A stretch of DNA of 64,000 nucleotides from positions 2,426,904-2,490,903 of the forward strand of contig NW_003314261.1 in assembly GCF_000143415.4 (NCBI RefSeq), given 5' to 3'. The first letter of the stretch is position 1; every line of letters begins with the position of its first letter. Positions 21,035 to 31,730 of the stretch are shown here, one piece after another. A model generated the notes under the pieces. That model searched no databases, was not told where the DNA came from, and saw nothing but the letters and a program-made list of their open reading frames with translations. The position numbers and the translations under genes were made by a program. The DNA is from Selaginella moellendorffii. Taxonomy: Eukaryota; Streptophyta; Lycopodiopsida; Selaginellales; Selaginellaceae.

Positions 21035-22211
21035 ATGCCTATCTTGCTACATTCCTCGCCTTGCTCGAGCAGAGGTAGTGGTGGCTCTCAAATTTCTTTG
21101 AGGGCTTTGGATGGCTTTCACAATCTCGCCAAGTTTGAGCCGAAAAGGAGCAGTGGCAAGCGCATTGTTTGCCAGGGCGAGCAGCAGACTAGGCGTGTGC
21201 TGGTTTTGGAAACAATCTCAATTGCGGGTAAGTTTGTGGTAAAATTCCCGTAAAATCTCTCTCAACTTCTTCCAGATTTGCCACTGTTTCCTTTCCAATG
21301 GTTTATATTTTGTGGTTTGTGTGATCAAATGTAGGAGCTACAATGTTGGCTGCGGGGAATGCCAATGCAATATCAAGCAGCCGGAGAGCAGTATTTATGC
21401 ATTTGGAAAATTCGTAGAGTGCATTACAATTGTGTGTATATACAGTTGAGGTCGGAGCAAGTTCCTGAGAGCGATTATACAACACTTCCAAATGGACTCA
21501 AGTAAGCACTTTTCTCTATCTTTTTGCTGAAAAACCTGAAATTTTGCCAAAGGTATTATGATGTAAAAGTTGGAGGCGGGAATCCTGCGGTTAAAGGATC
21601 ACGAGTTGCGGTAAAATGATAAAAAAAATCGAGATTTTTATTTACCTTGTGTGATTATCTTTTCCCAGATCCATTATGTTGCCAAATGGAAGGGAATAAC
21701 ATTCATGACTAGTCGTCAAGGAATGGGTGTTACAGGTGGAACGGTACAGAGTATTATTTATCTAAAACCTTGATAACTCTCATGTTTTATATTTTCTTTT
21801 TGTGCAGCCCTATGGTTTTGATGTTGGATCATCTGACCAGGGACTAGTGCTTAAAGGCCTTGATTTGGGAGTCCAAGGAATGAGAGTTGGAGGAGTGGTA
21901 CTAGTATTTTACCACAAATTTCTCAAATGATTTTACTTTGCCTTCTGTTGCTTAGCGCTTGCTTATTGTTCCACCTGAACTAGCCTATGGAGACAAAGGA
22001 ATTCAGGAGATTCCTCCAAATGCAACACTCAAGGTAGAAAAACTTTTATCTTGCTTTTAATCTATATTCTTTTTAAATCATTTTTCTGATCCAGTTTAAT
22101 GTTGAGCTTTTAAGCATTAAGCAATCTCCTTTTGGGTAAGTACTGTGAGTTTTTAAAAAAATTTAATTTTTTTTAATATACAGCACTGGTGTCAAAATTA
22201 TCGAGGGGTGA
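21035..22211 (+). CDS. FKBP18: FKBP-type peptidyl-prolyl isomerase, chloroplast
   Basis: The first ATG of a good context in frame is 21035, giving MPILLHSSPCSSRGSGGSQI, a Ser-rich transit peptide. About nine exons with short introns join in phase. The FKBP domain reads LPNGLKYYDVKVGGGNPAVKGSRVAIHYVAKW in parts, then GITFMTSRQGMGVTGGTPYGFDVG, LVLKGLDLGVQGMRVGGVRLL and IVPPELAYGDKGIQEIPPNATLKFNVELLSIK. The RLLIVPPELAYG and NATLKFNVELLS blocks are diagnostic. The TSRQG...GTPYGFDVG wording resembles the plastid FKBP18 subgroup (symbol given on that basis, with reserve); catalytic aromatic residues are only partly conserved in such lumenal types. It ends TGVKIIEG. There is no frame break. Confidence 0.8.
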
Positions 22212-22540
22212 TTTTATAACAAATTATTTATTCATTAAGAACATTGAATTATTTATATAAATATGTACTTTGTATCAATTTATATAATTTTAAGCTTCCG
22301 GTTCAACAACCTTCACACAGTTAGCTTCTTGAGTAGAGTCATTATCTGCTTCGTCGTCGTGTTTCACAATGCCAACATTAATTTCTAATTTATGTATGTA
22401 ATTTTTTAATAGCATTGATGATTTGATGAAATACCAAAGGTTATCAATGATAGTCTGGTGCAATGGTTTATATACTTAATATAATATAAATATAGTTTTT
22501 ATTTCTTTTTAAATAAGTATAATTTTGGGTTATTTCACAC
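22212..22540. other. AT-rich intergenic flank, no gene seen
   Basis: This is the 3' flank of the FKBP gene up to the retrotransposon. It is AT-rich and I see no coding exon. The last four bases (ACAC, 22537-22540) are the left target-site duplication of the element. Confidence 0.5.
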
Positions 22541-22714
22541 TGTGAGTGCATGGAATATGGAAAGGGAATACAGAAATGTGCATATCAATTAACCCAAAAA
22601 CCCTAGCTTATATACAGGAGCGAGTGGTCCGGATTGAAACCAATCCGACGGCTACCAAAATCCACTACGCTAATATTAGTATACGGCATCGTAGCCGTAC
22701 ACTTGGCCCTCACA
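22541..22714 (-). repeat. 3' LTR of the gypsy-type element
   Basis: 174 bp, TGTGAG...CTCACA, matching 27377-27550 base for base as far as I can read. It is preceded on the plus strand by the ACAC target duplication. Confidence 0.93.
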
Positions 22715-22746
22715 TCATCCCCTCCTCTCGGAATAATGGAAGGCCG

Positions 22747-23319
22747 TCAGGGTTCTCTTGTAGATGGGCCGGGATCTGGAGGAACGTCAGGAGGAGGCAT
22801 CGGTGGATCTGTAGACGGTATTAACTGCTCCTGATCCCTCTGTATGAAGCGTTTTAACCGCTGCACATGCACAATCTCCGGAGGATCAGCCTGCTGAACG
22901 TCATGCCGAACCTCATAAACTTGTGGTCCAACTTGCCGCAACACCCGATACGGTCCTTTCCACTGCGCAAGGAGCCCCTTAGATAAACCACGCACCGTAA
23001 GATGGGGAAAACGGACTAACACCAAATCATCCACTTTGTACTCCGCTGGTGGACGATGATGGGAATTGTAGCGCCGTTGTTGTCCCACTTGTACGCGGCC
23101 TAAGTGTTCAGCAGACTCTGCTCGGACAAGTGGAAGAATGCTTGTCAAATATTGATCCCATGACCTAGCATCAGGAGCTCGTGGCAATCGCGAAGGTAAA
23201 CCTAGCTCTGTTGGTAATATTGGATCATGACCATATAGAAGTTTATATGGTGAAGCACCAACAGAACTCTGCACCCCTGTGACATAAGCATACGAAGAGA
23301 CGGCAAATAACCATCCCAA
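22747..23319 (-). CDS. Integrase C-terminal part of pol, displaced by a frameshift
   Basis: This is a separate frame continuing the integrase after the break: SYAYVTGVQSSVGASPYKLL, then a GKGLLAQWKGPYRVLRQVG-type C-terminal integrase fold and VHVQRLKRF. No chromodomain is visible; the end is a Pro-rich tail (PPMPPPDVPPDPGPSTREP). It overlaps the end of the main pol frame. The junction lies near 23290-23310, where one base appears to be missing relative to an open frame. Confidence 0.8.
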   Translation of the reverse strand: MGWLFAVSSYAYVTGVQSSVGASPYKLLYGHDPILPTELGLPSRLPRAPDARSWDQYLTSILPLVRAESAEHLGRVQVGQQRRYNSHHRPPAEYKVDDLVLVRFPHLTVRGLSKGLLAQWKGPYRVLRQVGPQVYEVRHDVQQADPPEIVHVQRLKRFIQRDQEQLIPSTDPPMPPPDVPPDPGPSTREP

Positions 23320-26300
23320 TCCGAATGTTGAAAGTTCACATACTTCACAATCATCCCTTTGAATGTCCGAACGAGCCGTTCCACCAGACCGTCTGATTGT
23401 GAATGATAAGCACTCGTAAAAGTGTGGCGTATCCCCAACCGAGATGTCAAAACATGAAATACCTCAGCCATAAATGCAGGACCATTATCCGAAAGAATCC
23501 GTTCTGGACAAGAATGCTGGAACACCACTCGATTGAGGAGGAAGTATCCAACAGCAGTTGCAGAGGCACTAGCAAGAGCACCAACTTCCACCCAACGAGT
23601 CAAGTAGTCAGAAGCAATAATAACATACTCATTGCCAGCAGTAGATCGCGGAAAAGGTCCCATAAGATCAAACGCCACCAACTCAAACGGACGAGAAACT
23701 GCAATTGACTCCAACCGTCCTTCCGCAGCACAAGGGGGAGTATTACGAGCTTGGCACCAAACGCAGCTACGCACATACCGGATAATATCACGTCGCATCT
23801 CTGGCCAATAGAAAGATCTGCGCAACTTCTCGGTGATACGACGGTGTCCCATATGCCCACCTAGAATAGGAGAATCATGGTAGGCATGGAGAAACCGCGG
23901 AATAAACACCGAAGGCACCACCAGCCGTAAATGAGCATCAGGATCCGTCCCCACAAAATAAAGAAGGCCATCTTCAAGGCGATATTGAGAATGTAAATGC
24001 CGAAAAGGCAAGTCATCAGCAAGTGATGCAGGATTCTCAAACCCATCTCGAAGCCTTCGAATCCACGGCTCAATCTTTTGAGCCTCGCGAACCTCATCCA
24101 GAGAAGGTAGATCTTGCTCTACGCCCTGTGGACACTGAACGTCAAGGACAGCAACCGCCGACGGCACAGAATCCTCATCTAGAAAATCCACAGATGCTGG
24201 AACAACAGGTTCATCAGAAACATGAGAAGTGAGTGGAGAAGGAAGAGGAGCTCGAGAAAGGGCATCAGCATCAGCCATAGAACTCCCTGGGCGATGAACA
24301 ACATCGAAATCATATATCTGAAGCTTCAAAGCCCATCGAGCCGTACGACCAACCAGGTTCTTCCGCTTCAATAATGAAGTAACAGCAGCATGGTCACCTT
24401 CAAGTAACGTCCGAGAACCATGTAGATAGGCATGAAGTTTCTCGAAACCCCAGACTGCTGCTAAACACTCTTTCTCCGTCGTGGAGTAGTTCATCTCCGC
24501 TGGTTGTAATGTACGGCTTATGTATGCAATGGGATGGCGCTGACCAGGCACACTCGAGCTCTCTTGCATCAACACACCTCCAAGACCAATGTCAGAAGCA
24601 TCCACGCGCAAAATAAAAGGTCGAGTGTAGTCAGGATATGCCAAAACCGGAGGAGTCGTCAATAGCTCTTTGAGATTCACGAACGCCCGCTCACAATCGG
24701 GAGACCAGATGAAAGATGACGTTGATGACTTCAGCAACGCTCGCAATGGTAAAGTGCGATCGGAAAGATGATCCACAAAACGACCGAGATACTGCACCTT
24801 ACCCAAAAAGCGCTGCACATCATTCACACACTTCGGAGTAGGGAACTTTAGAACAGCCACAAGTTTGTCAGGATCAACTTGCAAACCCTCACGAGAAATA
24901 CGGTACCCAAGATAAGTTGTGTCCTTGGACCCAAACACACACTTCGACCGCTTCAGCTTTAAACCAACGTCGCGTAGCCGATCCAACACTTTACAAACAT
25001 CACGAACATGCTCCTCCCACGTCCCCTCCGAGTGGATCAAGACATCATCAATGAAGTCAGCCGTCACCTCTGGCATATCGCAAAGAACCTCGTCCATCAT
25101 TCGCTGAAAAGTTGCTGGAGCATTGTTCAAACCAAACGGCATCACCAAAAACTCGTACAAACCAAATGGTGTACGAAAAGCAGTCTTAGGAATATCGTCT
25201 TCAGCCATCGGTACTTGCCAATACCCAGAAGCAAGATCTAGCTTGGTGAACCAACGACTTCGCCCCAGACGATCCAAGAGATCAGCAGTGTGAGGAAGAG
25301 GGTACACGTCCGGGATCGTCACTTCATTTAATGGACGATAGTCGATGCAGAAACGAATACTCCCATCAGGCTTCGTCACAAGATGAGGTTCACATGCCCA
25401 AGGACTCCGCGACTTCCGAATAACACCCTTCTCCAACATCTCCTTGACGTTTGCACGTAAAATCTTGATCTCCTTGGGTGACCGACGACGAACAGGAACC
25501 TTGATTGGACGAGCATCCCCGGTTGGAATGGGATGACGTGTGGCAATCTTGGCCCCAGACGATAGGTCAAATTCAAAGAGATCAGAATACTCCTTCATGA
25601 GCTGATCAACAGCTGCAACACAAAGATCATCGGAGGGATCGGAAAAGGGAAGAGCAGAACAAGATGGAAACACAAGAGGAAATAATGGGGGAACAAAAGT
25701 AATGGAAGCAGAGGTAGAAGTAGAGGGACGAAGAGGTACAGAAGTGAGAGGAATGGATGAAACATAAGGAAGTATGAGACAAGGGGGAAAAGCCTCAAAG
25801 TCACACTTGGCATGATTGTGCTGCAACCAATCCATACCAAGAATGAGGTCAAAAGCTTGACTCGGCACCACCCGCAACGACTGCAACTCAAGCTCGAGAT
25901 CGCCCACACGCACAACCAGGTCCGCCTCATCTCGTGCACATGCATGTGTACGGCCGTTGCCATAAAGAATGAAAACTGGATCCGCCGCACGACGCAAGTG
26001 TAGACGACAACGTGTGGCAACAGGTCGAGCAATAGAAGATAAACTCGAACCTGTATCAACCAACACGGAGAGAAGAATAGGAGACCTCTTGTTATAAAAA
26101 CGAGCTTGGAAAGTAAACACTGGATGAACTGGTGCCGAGTGAACCCCTTGATGATACTCCCGAAAGAAAGATGGAGGGGTCACTAACTTATTCGCGCAAG
26201 GTCCCTCCATTACTCGCGCGACTCCTCGTTTCCCGAATGCACCTCGGTATCCAAACCTTCCACCGCAGCAGCACCAACGGGACGTTGCTGACGCCAAGGT

Positions 26301-26345
26301 CTCCACCCAGGAAATGGAGGTCGCCAATCCGGAAAGCGCCGACAA
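23202..26345 (-). CDS. pol: Pol polyprotein (protease-RT-RNase H-integrase) of the gypsy-type element
   Basis: An open frame of 1047 codons, starting inside the end of gag in the -1 frame (136-nt overlap), so expression would need -1 frameshifting or similar. Protease active site LVDTGSS lies near the N-terminus. RT shows KLDLASGYWQVPM, FGLYEFLVMPFGLNNAPATF and FIDDVLIHS (the usual YxDD reads FIDD). RNase H shows LRVDASDIGLGGVLMQ and TTEKECLAAVW. Integrase has a zinc finger (H...H...CVWCQ), AFDLMGPFPRS, LSDNGPAF and HSQSDGLVERLVRTFKG. After DWDGYLP the frame runs into an unrelated tail (SLRMLMSQGC...), because the proper continuation is in another frame. As it stands the integrase lacks its C-terminal domain. 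Confidence 0.9.
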   Translation of the reverse strand: MSALSGLATSISWVETLASATSRWCCCGGRFGYRGAFGKRGVARVMEGPCANKLVTPPSFFREYHQGVHSAPVHPVFTFQARFYNKRSPILLSVLVDTGSSLSSIARPVATRCRLHLRRAADPVFILYGNGRTHACARDEADLVVRVGDLELELQSLRVVPSQAFDLILGMDWLQHNHAKCDFEAFPPCLILPYVSSIPLTSVPLRPSTSTSASITFVPPLFPLVFPSCSALPFSDPSDDLCVAAVDQLMKEYSDLFEFDLSSGAKIATRHPIPTGDARPIKVPVRRRSPKEIKILRANVKEMLEKGVIRKSRSPWACEPHLVTKPDGSIRFCIDYRPLNEVTIPDVYPLPHTADLLDRLGRSRWFTKLDLASGYWQVPMAEDDIPKTAFRTPFGLYEFLVMPFGLNNAPATFQRMMDEVLCDMPEVTADFIDDVLIHSEGTWEEHVRDVCKVLDRLRDVGLKLKRSKCVFGSKDTTYLGYRISREGLQVDPDKLVAVLKFPTPKCVNDVQRFLGKVQYLGRFVDHLSDRTLPLRALLKSSTSSFIWSPDCERAFVNLKELLTTPPVLAYPDYTRPFILRVDASDIGLGGVLMQESSSVPGQRHPIAYISRTLQPAEMNYSTTEKECLAAVWGFEKLHAYLHGSRTLLEGDHAAVTSLLKRKNLVGRTARWALKLQIYDFDVVHRPGSSMADADALSRAPLPSPLTSHVSDEPVVPASVDFLDEDSVPSAVAVLDVQCPQGVEQDLPSLDEVREAQKIEPWIRRLRDGFENPASLADDLPFRHLHSQYRLEDGLLYFVGTDPDAHLRLVVPSVFIPRFLHAYHDSPILGGHMGHRRITEKLRRSFYWPEMRRDIIRYVRSCVWCQARNTPPCAAEGRLESIAVSRPFELVAFDLMGPFPRSTAGNEYVIIASDYLTRWVEVGALASASATAVGYFLLNRVVFQHSCPERILSDNGPAFMAEVFHVLTSRLGIRHTFTSAYHSQSDGLVERLVRTFKGMIVKYVNFQHSDWDGYLPSLRMLMSQGCRVLLVLHHINFYMVMIQYYQQS

Positions 26346-27142
26346 CGCCGATAAGTATGACCAACTTCATCACACGCCCAGCAACGAATGTCACGGCCAC
26401 GACCACGTCCTCGCCCTTGTCCTTGGACTCGAGTAGCAGCAGCATCAACCTCCATGGGAACAGGACCATCATTCATAGGAAGTGGAGCTGAAGGACGTGT
26501 AGCAAGAAGTGGAAGAGGCGACGTCTCATAACGTTGTGCCAAGCGAAGAGCATCGTCAAGAGTGGCAGGAGCAAGTGCATGCACAAGTCCGACAAGATCT
26601 TGACGAAGTGCTGGCCACAGCATTCCTAGCTTGATCCGCTCCGACATATTTGGCTCCGCACGAAGCAAAAGACTTCGGAAACGAACGCCAAATTGCATCA
26701 CCGACTCAGATGGCCCTTGGCGAAGACGATGCAATTGTTGGAAGGCATCATCACAATCGTCGGCGTGTCCGAAGGCGCGTTTGAAGACGTCCGGAAGAAC
26801 ACTCCAATCGCCACGAGTAGCTGCGCTCAATCCATTGTACCACTGCAATGCCGTCCCTTGAAGACATGTGGGGAACTCACGCAAACGCCGAGCATCATCC
26901 CAAGAATGATATGTGGCAATCACCGTGAAGTGATCGAACCAATGGTACACATCATCCCCAGGATTCCCACGAAAGAACTCCGGCCGAACGCGAGGATTGG
27001 CACCAAAAGCAGGAGGAGTTGTACCATGTGCCGTGAACGCCGCCATCAACTGAGTTTGGTTGTTCAATTGCAGGCGCATAGCATCAAGCAATTGAACCAA
27101 CTGCTGCTCTAGAGTCAAAGGAGGAGATTGCGGATCGGCCAT
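26210..27142 (-). CDS. gag: Gag of the gypsy-type element
   Basis: 310 residues from ATG 27142 (MADPQSPPLTLEQQLVQLLD). The capsid-like part contains FFRGNPGDDVYHWFDHF and CLQGTALQWYNGL, typical of retrotransposon gag. The C-terminal part has one CCHC zinc knuckle, CWACDEVGHTYRRC (CX2CX4HX4C), after an RGQGRGRGRGRD basic stretch. The frame is intact. It overlaps pol, which is in the -1 frame. Confidence 0.92.
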   Translation of the reverse strand: MADPQSPPLTLEQQLVQLLDAMRLQLNNQTQLMAAFTAHGTTPPAFGANPRVRPEFFRGNPGDDVYHWFDHFTVIATYHSWDDARRLREFPTCLQGTALQWYNGLSAATRGDWSVLPDVFKRAFGHADDCDDAFQQLHRLRQGPSESVMQFGVRFRSLLLRAEPNMSERIKLGMLWPALRQDLVGLVHALAPATLDDALRLAQRYETSPLPLLATRPSAPLPMNDGPVPMEVDAAATRVQGQGRGRGRGRDIRCWACDEVGHTYRRCRRFPDWRPPFPGWRPWRQQRPVGAAAVEGLDTEVHSGNEESRE

Positions 27143-27205
27143 GAAAATGAATGAGAAAGAAAGAGCAAAAGAAGAGAAATGACAAAAAAGCTAGAAAGAA
27201 ATGGT

Positions 27206-27324
27206 AGATCTAGACAATGCAAAAAGCTAGATCTAAACCAAAATCCTGAAAGGAAAGAACAAAAGAAAGGAAATGGAAAAAGCTAGATCTAGACAATGCA
27301 AAAGCTAGATCTAAACCAAAATCC
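27206..27324. repeat. Imperfect tandem duplication in the element's leader
   Basis: A segment reading AGATCTAGACAATGCAAAA, then AGCTAGATCTAAACCAAAAT, occurs at 27206-27245 and again at 27285-27324 (unit about 79 bp) with one or two differences. It lies between the 5' LTR and gag of the gypsy-type element. Confidence 0.7.
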
Positions 27325-27376
27325 CAAATCCAAGCACTCTCCAGGGACAATCAAAGGTGCCCCTCACCTCCACCAA

Positions 27377-27550
27377 TGTGAGTGCATGGAATATGGAAAG
27401 GGAATACAGAAATGTGCATATCAATTAACCCAAAAACCCTAGCTTATATACAGGAGCGAGTGGTCCGGATTGAAACCAATCCGACGGCTACCAAAATCCA
27501 CTACGCTAATATTAGTATACGGCATCGTAGCCGTACACTTGGCCCTCACA
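27377..27550 (-). repeat. 5' LTR of the gypsy-type element
   Basis: 174 bp, same sequence as 22541-22714. It is followed on the plus strand by ACAC (27551-27554), the right target duplication. Confidence 0.93.
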
Positions 27551-28093
27551 ACACTTATTTAATGTCTTCCTTTTTTATATGATTAAGTCTTTTAAATACA
27601 CAAGAACTATTATTTACTCAGTAGTAATAATCAACTAAATAACAATTAAATTATATAAAATGTATCAGATAAATATATTTCATAATGATATTTTCTTACT
27701 CAAATATAATTTCAATAAAGTCTACCAAAAATAATAGATTTAGCAGCATTTGGGATTTTGGAATGATATTTGTTTAATATATTTAATATATACTTATCAA
27801 AATCATAACATTCTATGAAAATTATAATGCCACCATCTGCAATGACTTGTAAAACAATGTTTGCTATAATTTTAACTTTGATAACATATTAATTTCTTTT
27901 GTTTTAGTATAATACAAAATATATATTTGGATGTACTTGATGAAGTACATACAAAAATCATGTTTGGTAAATTATAAACAAAATAATTTCCTATAGAATT
28001 TATTTTTGATTAATCAATAATTCTAATCAGTTTTAGAGAGCTTGAAATTTGGAAAAAGAATTTTAGTTATTATCATATTTTATAGTAATTTTA
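27551..28093. other. AT-rich intergenic DNA, no gene seen
   Basis: Very AT-rich, with no credible coding frame. It is the 3' flank of the diterpene synthase gene on the minus strand. Confidence 0.5.
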
Positions 28094-31000
28094 TCACAAA
28101 GTTCTATAAGTTTCTAAACAAAACTTTATCATGTCTTTAAGCTCGTTGTCTGGGTTTCTGAAAAGATCTACCTGTCTTGTTTCGTTGTAGGTGATTAACA
28201 TCATCCGCACCATTTCAAAATTAAACCTCTTGATGTTTTTAGGTAGATCATTCTCATGAGTGATGAAGTAGCTTTCATTGAGTTCCCTTTTGGTTTTCTC
28301 AAGCAAGCTTTGCAAATATACTAATGCATCTTCTTCAGTTGCACCTGGATGTTCTTTCATGTAGCAAGAAACTCCTTGTGTTGGTTGTCCAAGTTTCATC
28401 TCAATCTAAAAGAAAAAGAAACTTTTAATACTTACAACCCAAAATCTATGAAAGAGAACCTTATATGTTTGGATGTCATTGCAGAGCCTAGAGATGATTC
28501 GATCAAGCTTGAGAGGCCTACTATCATAAATAGTGTTTAATATTTCTTCCGTTAGAGGCTCCCCACAAAATAATATGCTCATAAGTACATGGACCCAAGT
28601 GGAGATGCTAACTTCAGCATTCTCCATGTACTCCTCAAAACTTGGTATGTATCCTTCAATTTTCCAACGAGCATCAGCAATCTCGGATTTTATAAGTTTT
28701 GTGTACTGCAAAGATTAATGTAAACAACAACCCATATAAAAAAAATGTGATACTTACAATTCCAGACAGGTATTTGCAAATAAATTCTGGAGACAGATTT
28801 TTATGTATTTTGGATGCTGCCTCGGTCATAACAAGAACGGTATTATAGAATTCTTGAAAGGGAATCCTATATTCTAGAGGAAGTTCATGCGACAAAGAGA
28901 TATCCCACCTGAAAGACCAAAAGAGGAAGCAAAGAGTTATTAAAACTTCTAAAAGTTGATGCATCTAACCTTTCAATCACATTTTGGAGACGATCTAGCT
29001 CTTCAATGCTTGTTGCACAGTCCATAAGATCATCAAATAAAGTGTTCAGACAACAAGCCTTTGAGAAGAAAACTCTCAACTGGGCAAATTCTTGCTCATG
29101 GAAAGTTGCACAGATCACATAGTAAATATAAGGGAGCATATCAATATTCGCTGTTAATCTGGTAGATGGTACATCTTCGAAGCGCGATGAATGCCACCAA
29201 CTAAATGGAAAAACACACCAAGTCAAACATTAGAATTAGCCACTTGGCTAAGAAATTCTTTTTGCTTACTTGACCAATTCTGTCAGTTCCGAAGGTTGAT
29301 ACGATTGACATTGTTGAGCATACCGATTTGCAAGCTCTAGAAACACTTTGTTATTCACTAGAGGCAACCTGTAAAGAGATAAACAAAGTTATGGGATTTT
29401 AGAGGTTTATATGGATACTTGCCGATAAATAGTCTTAGCAATCCAAAGATCATCCATGCCATAGTGCTTGATATAAGCATTATTATAAATCCTCGGCAAG
29501 CAGTCATGGAATGGATTTGCTAGCTCAAATGCCACCTGTAGAAACAACAAACACATGAGTTTCCAAGCTATCTGAATCTCATTACCTCTCCCATGAGGTT
29601 TTTCTTCGTTGCCCATTTATCCATGTGAGCGCTGTCAACATTCAGTAGATAATCGTGGGAGTACTTGAAAGTCTTTGTAAGAATCGCTTCGTTCGGGAAA
29701 TCGACCTGGGAAGCCCGATGCAAGTTGAGCATTTCAGAGACCCCATGTGATAATTCGCCAACAAAGCAGCAAAACTTGTCTCCAGGCAGCCAGAACTGGT
29801 TGAATGCATCTGTAGGGAGTTTCATACTTTAGTGAATTACAGATTCTTCCACCAAAAGACTATTTTTACCTGGAGATACATTGTATCCATGCATCCGAAG
29901 GATACGGAATGCCATTGCTGTGTCGTCTATGTCATTGACTAAGCATGTAGATCCCCATCCGATTCCTTCGTTTGTCCAAAAGCTGATACAAACACAAAAA
30001 GAAGAGCTTCGTAAGTATTATAAGTACCAAGGCATTGTACCTGTACACATAGTCGAGGACGGCTTTGATCTCATCTCTGAAGAAGACGTCAATCCCCAGC
30101 CGCTCAATGGTGTCGACCACCCATAAACTTTCGAAAAGATCAATGGGGTAATGGCAAGGAACTGCAAAATAAAGTCGATTAGCGCAAAGGATTGAAGAAA
30201 ACAGCCAATTTACCAGCATAGTTTTGATCTTCCATAGCATTTTGCAAGTATTGCAACGATTTCCTGTCCTTGGTCTTCAAGTAAACACATGCTGTTGACG
30301 AAGGCGAGCTCAAAAAGGATCCATCTTTAGACTGGAGCTTGAGGATCTTCTGCCAGTCGATCTCAAGGTCTTGAAGGCCTTCCAAGGAGTATAACAACGT
30401 CGTGGGAGCGGAATGGATTTTATCCAAAGGAATCCTGGGCGAACACCAAACGTCTTCAACACATATGTTACATGTAGAGGAACTCACTTAGCCAATTTCT
30501 TCTTGGTGGAAATCTCCAGCAGCCTTGTGAACTCTGTCTCGTACGGAATATCAAGGCCCAGCTGCTTGGCTTCGTGGAGCATCATTGGGAACGTCACCTC
30601 GAAACCTGACAAGAGATCTCCATCGTCTTGCTTGAGCTTGATCATGTTTTCACGCAAAAACTTCGTGCCTGTGATCAAGAATCAGAGGCGATTAGATGTA
30701 ATAACCAGAAGATCAGAAAAGAAAAGTTGTAGAAGCACACCTTGCGCAATGCTGTTGTGCCCGATGTCCCAGGTCTTGAGCGTGACCAGGCATGAGAGCG
30801 TGGATAATACTCTGTCATAGAGTTGCAAGTGACGATCATCACCCCATGATCCATCCGGAAGTTGACTGTTGATGATCCACTCCAGGGCCTCTGGGAACTC
30901 GGGAAGAGAGGAGTCGGACTCGGACGGGATTCGAGCCACCCAGGCAGTGTCGTAAGCCGAAGGACTAATTTCCCCCTTGCCACTCGCGAGTTTCATGAGC

Positions 31001-31450
31001 CATCCCTTCACTTCCGCGACGAGCAGCGAGGTTTCTCTGGTATCAAGCTCCTCGACGCGATCGCCAGGGACGTGGAGAATGCCTTGGTATGGCAGCTGCT
31101 TCTTCTTTTGCCGCTTCTCCTGTGAACAAGTAGGAAGAAATCAGCTCCACTCAAGCTCGAAACGACGGTGCTTGGACTTACTGGAGCCTCAGCTAGCTTC
31201 GTGTTTTCCAATGTCGGTGAGTTGGAAGCACAACAGCTAATAGTGATCGAGGAGGCTGCATTTAAGAGGCCGAGGTTAGTGCAAAGCCTAAACGACAACT
31301 GCTCCGCTTACTTGAGTTTTTCCGGAATCGCTTCGCGTGTGCGTTGCTCTTGAGATTAGTCCCATTGATGAAAACTCCAGATAACTGGCCGGACTTGAGG
31401 CTTCCGCTGATGCCGGTCTGTTGAAAGCTGCTGAACAAAACCTTTGCCAT
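28094..31450 (-). CDS. Bifunctional diterpene synthase (class II + class I, CPS/KS-like), plastid
   Basis: About 14 exons from ATG 31450. The N-terminus [20 protein letters not shown] is a Ser/Lys-rich transit peptide. The gamma/beta half has [20 protein letters not shown] and the class II acid motif DIDD in [15 protein letters not shown], which protonates GGPP to make a copalyl/labdadienyl diphosphate. The alpha half has the class I Mg motif DDLMD ([11 protein letters not shown]) and the NSE motif NDIQTYKIE at the exon junction near 28400/28470, followed by GVSCYMKE. With both motifs intact it should make a cyclised diterpene or diterpenol from GGPP on its own. Selaginella has characterised enzymes of this type (miltiradiene and labdadienol synthases); the product here cannot be told. 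I checked several junctions and the frame stays open to ETYRTL. The decayed PXN copy lies just upstream. An inverted decayed paralogue lies at 54-57 kb. Confidence 0.9.
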
Positions 31451-31730
31451 CGCAAAAGCTTTGCCTTCCCCTGCCTAGGTGAGACTCTTCCTGTCTGTCC
31501 CCTAGATTATAAGCTCTTCCGGTCGTGCTCTCACTGCGGCCTTGATTCTGTCCCTTTAAAAGGAACGAGCCCGTGCAGCTCGTAACCACTACGGAAGTTT
31601 GACTGTCGGTTGCGATTTCAAAGGCGTCTCCTGTAAGAACGGTCGTTACTGATCGAAGAACTACAGAGTGAAGCACGGGCTGACCTTTGGAGAATAAAGT
31701 TACTTCTTCACCATGAGGCTCGATACGGAA
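31451..31730. promoter_or_regulatory. Promoter/5' UTR of the diterpene synthase
   Basis: 280 bp between the diterpene synthase ATG and the end of the PXN pseudogene. A weak TATA-like TTTTAAAGG is present on the minus strand near 31554-31562. The open frames are not convincing as genes. Confidence 0.3.

Larger units (their letters stand above)
22541..27550 (-). mobile_element. Ty3/gypsy-type LTR retrotransposon, complete but with broken pol
   Basis: A 5.0-kb element in minus orientation. Two 174-bp LTRs (22541-22714 and 27377-27550) begin TGTGAG and end CTCACA, and I find no difference between them by eye. The flanks are ACAC on both sides, a 4-bp target duplication. Inside the 5' LTR (27376 downward) lies a primer-binding-site candidate starting TGGTGGAGGTGAGG. 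Next to the 3' LTR there is a purine tract, AGAGGAGGGGATGA (about 22715-22728 on the minus strand). Gag and Pol follow in the order protease, reverse transcriptase, RNase H, integrase, which is the Ty3/gypsy order. Pol is broken by a one-base frame change near 23,300. Identical LTRs imply recent insertion. Confidence 0.93.

Noticed and set aside
31356-31676. 106-codon minus frame upstream of the diterpene synthase
   Set aside because: Lies in the promoter/5' UTR and first exon of the gene in another frame; no recognisable domain.
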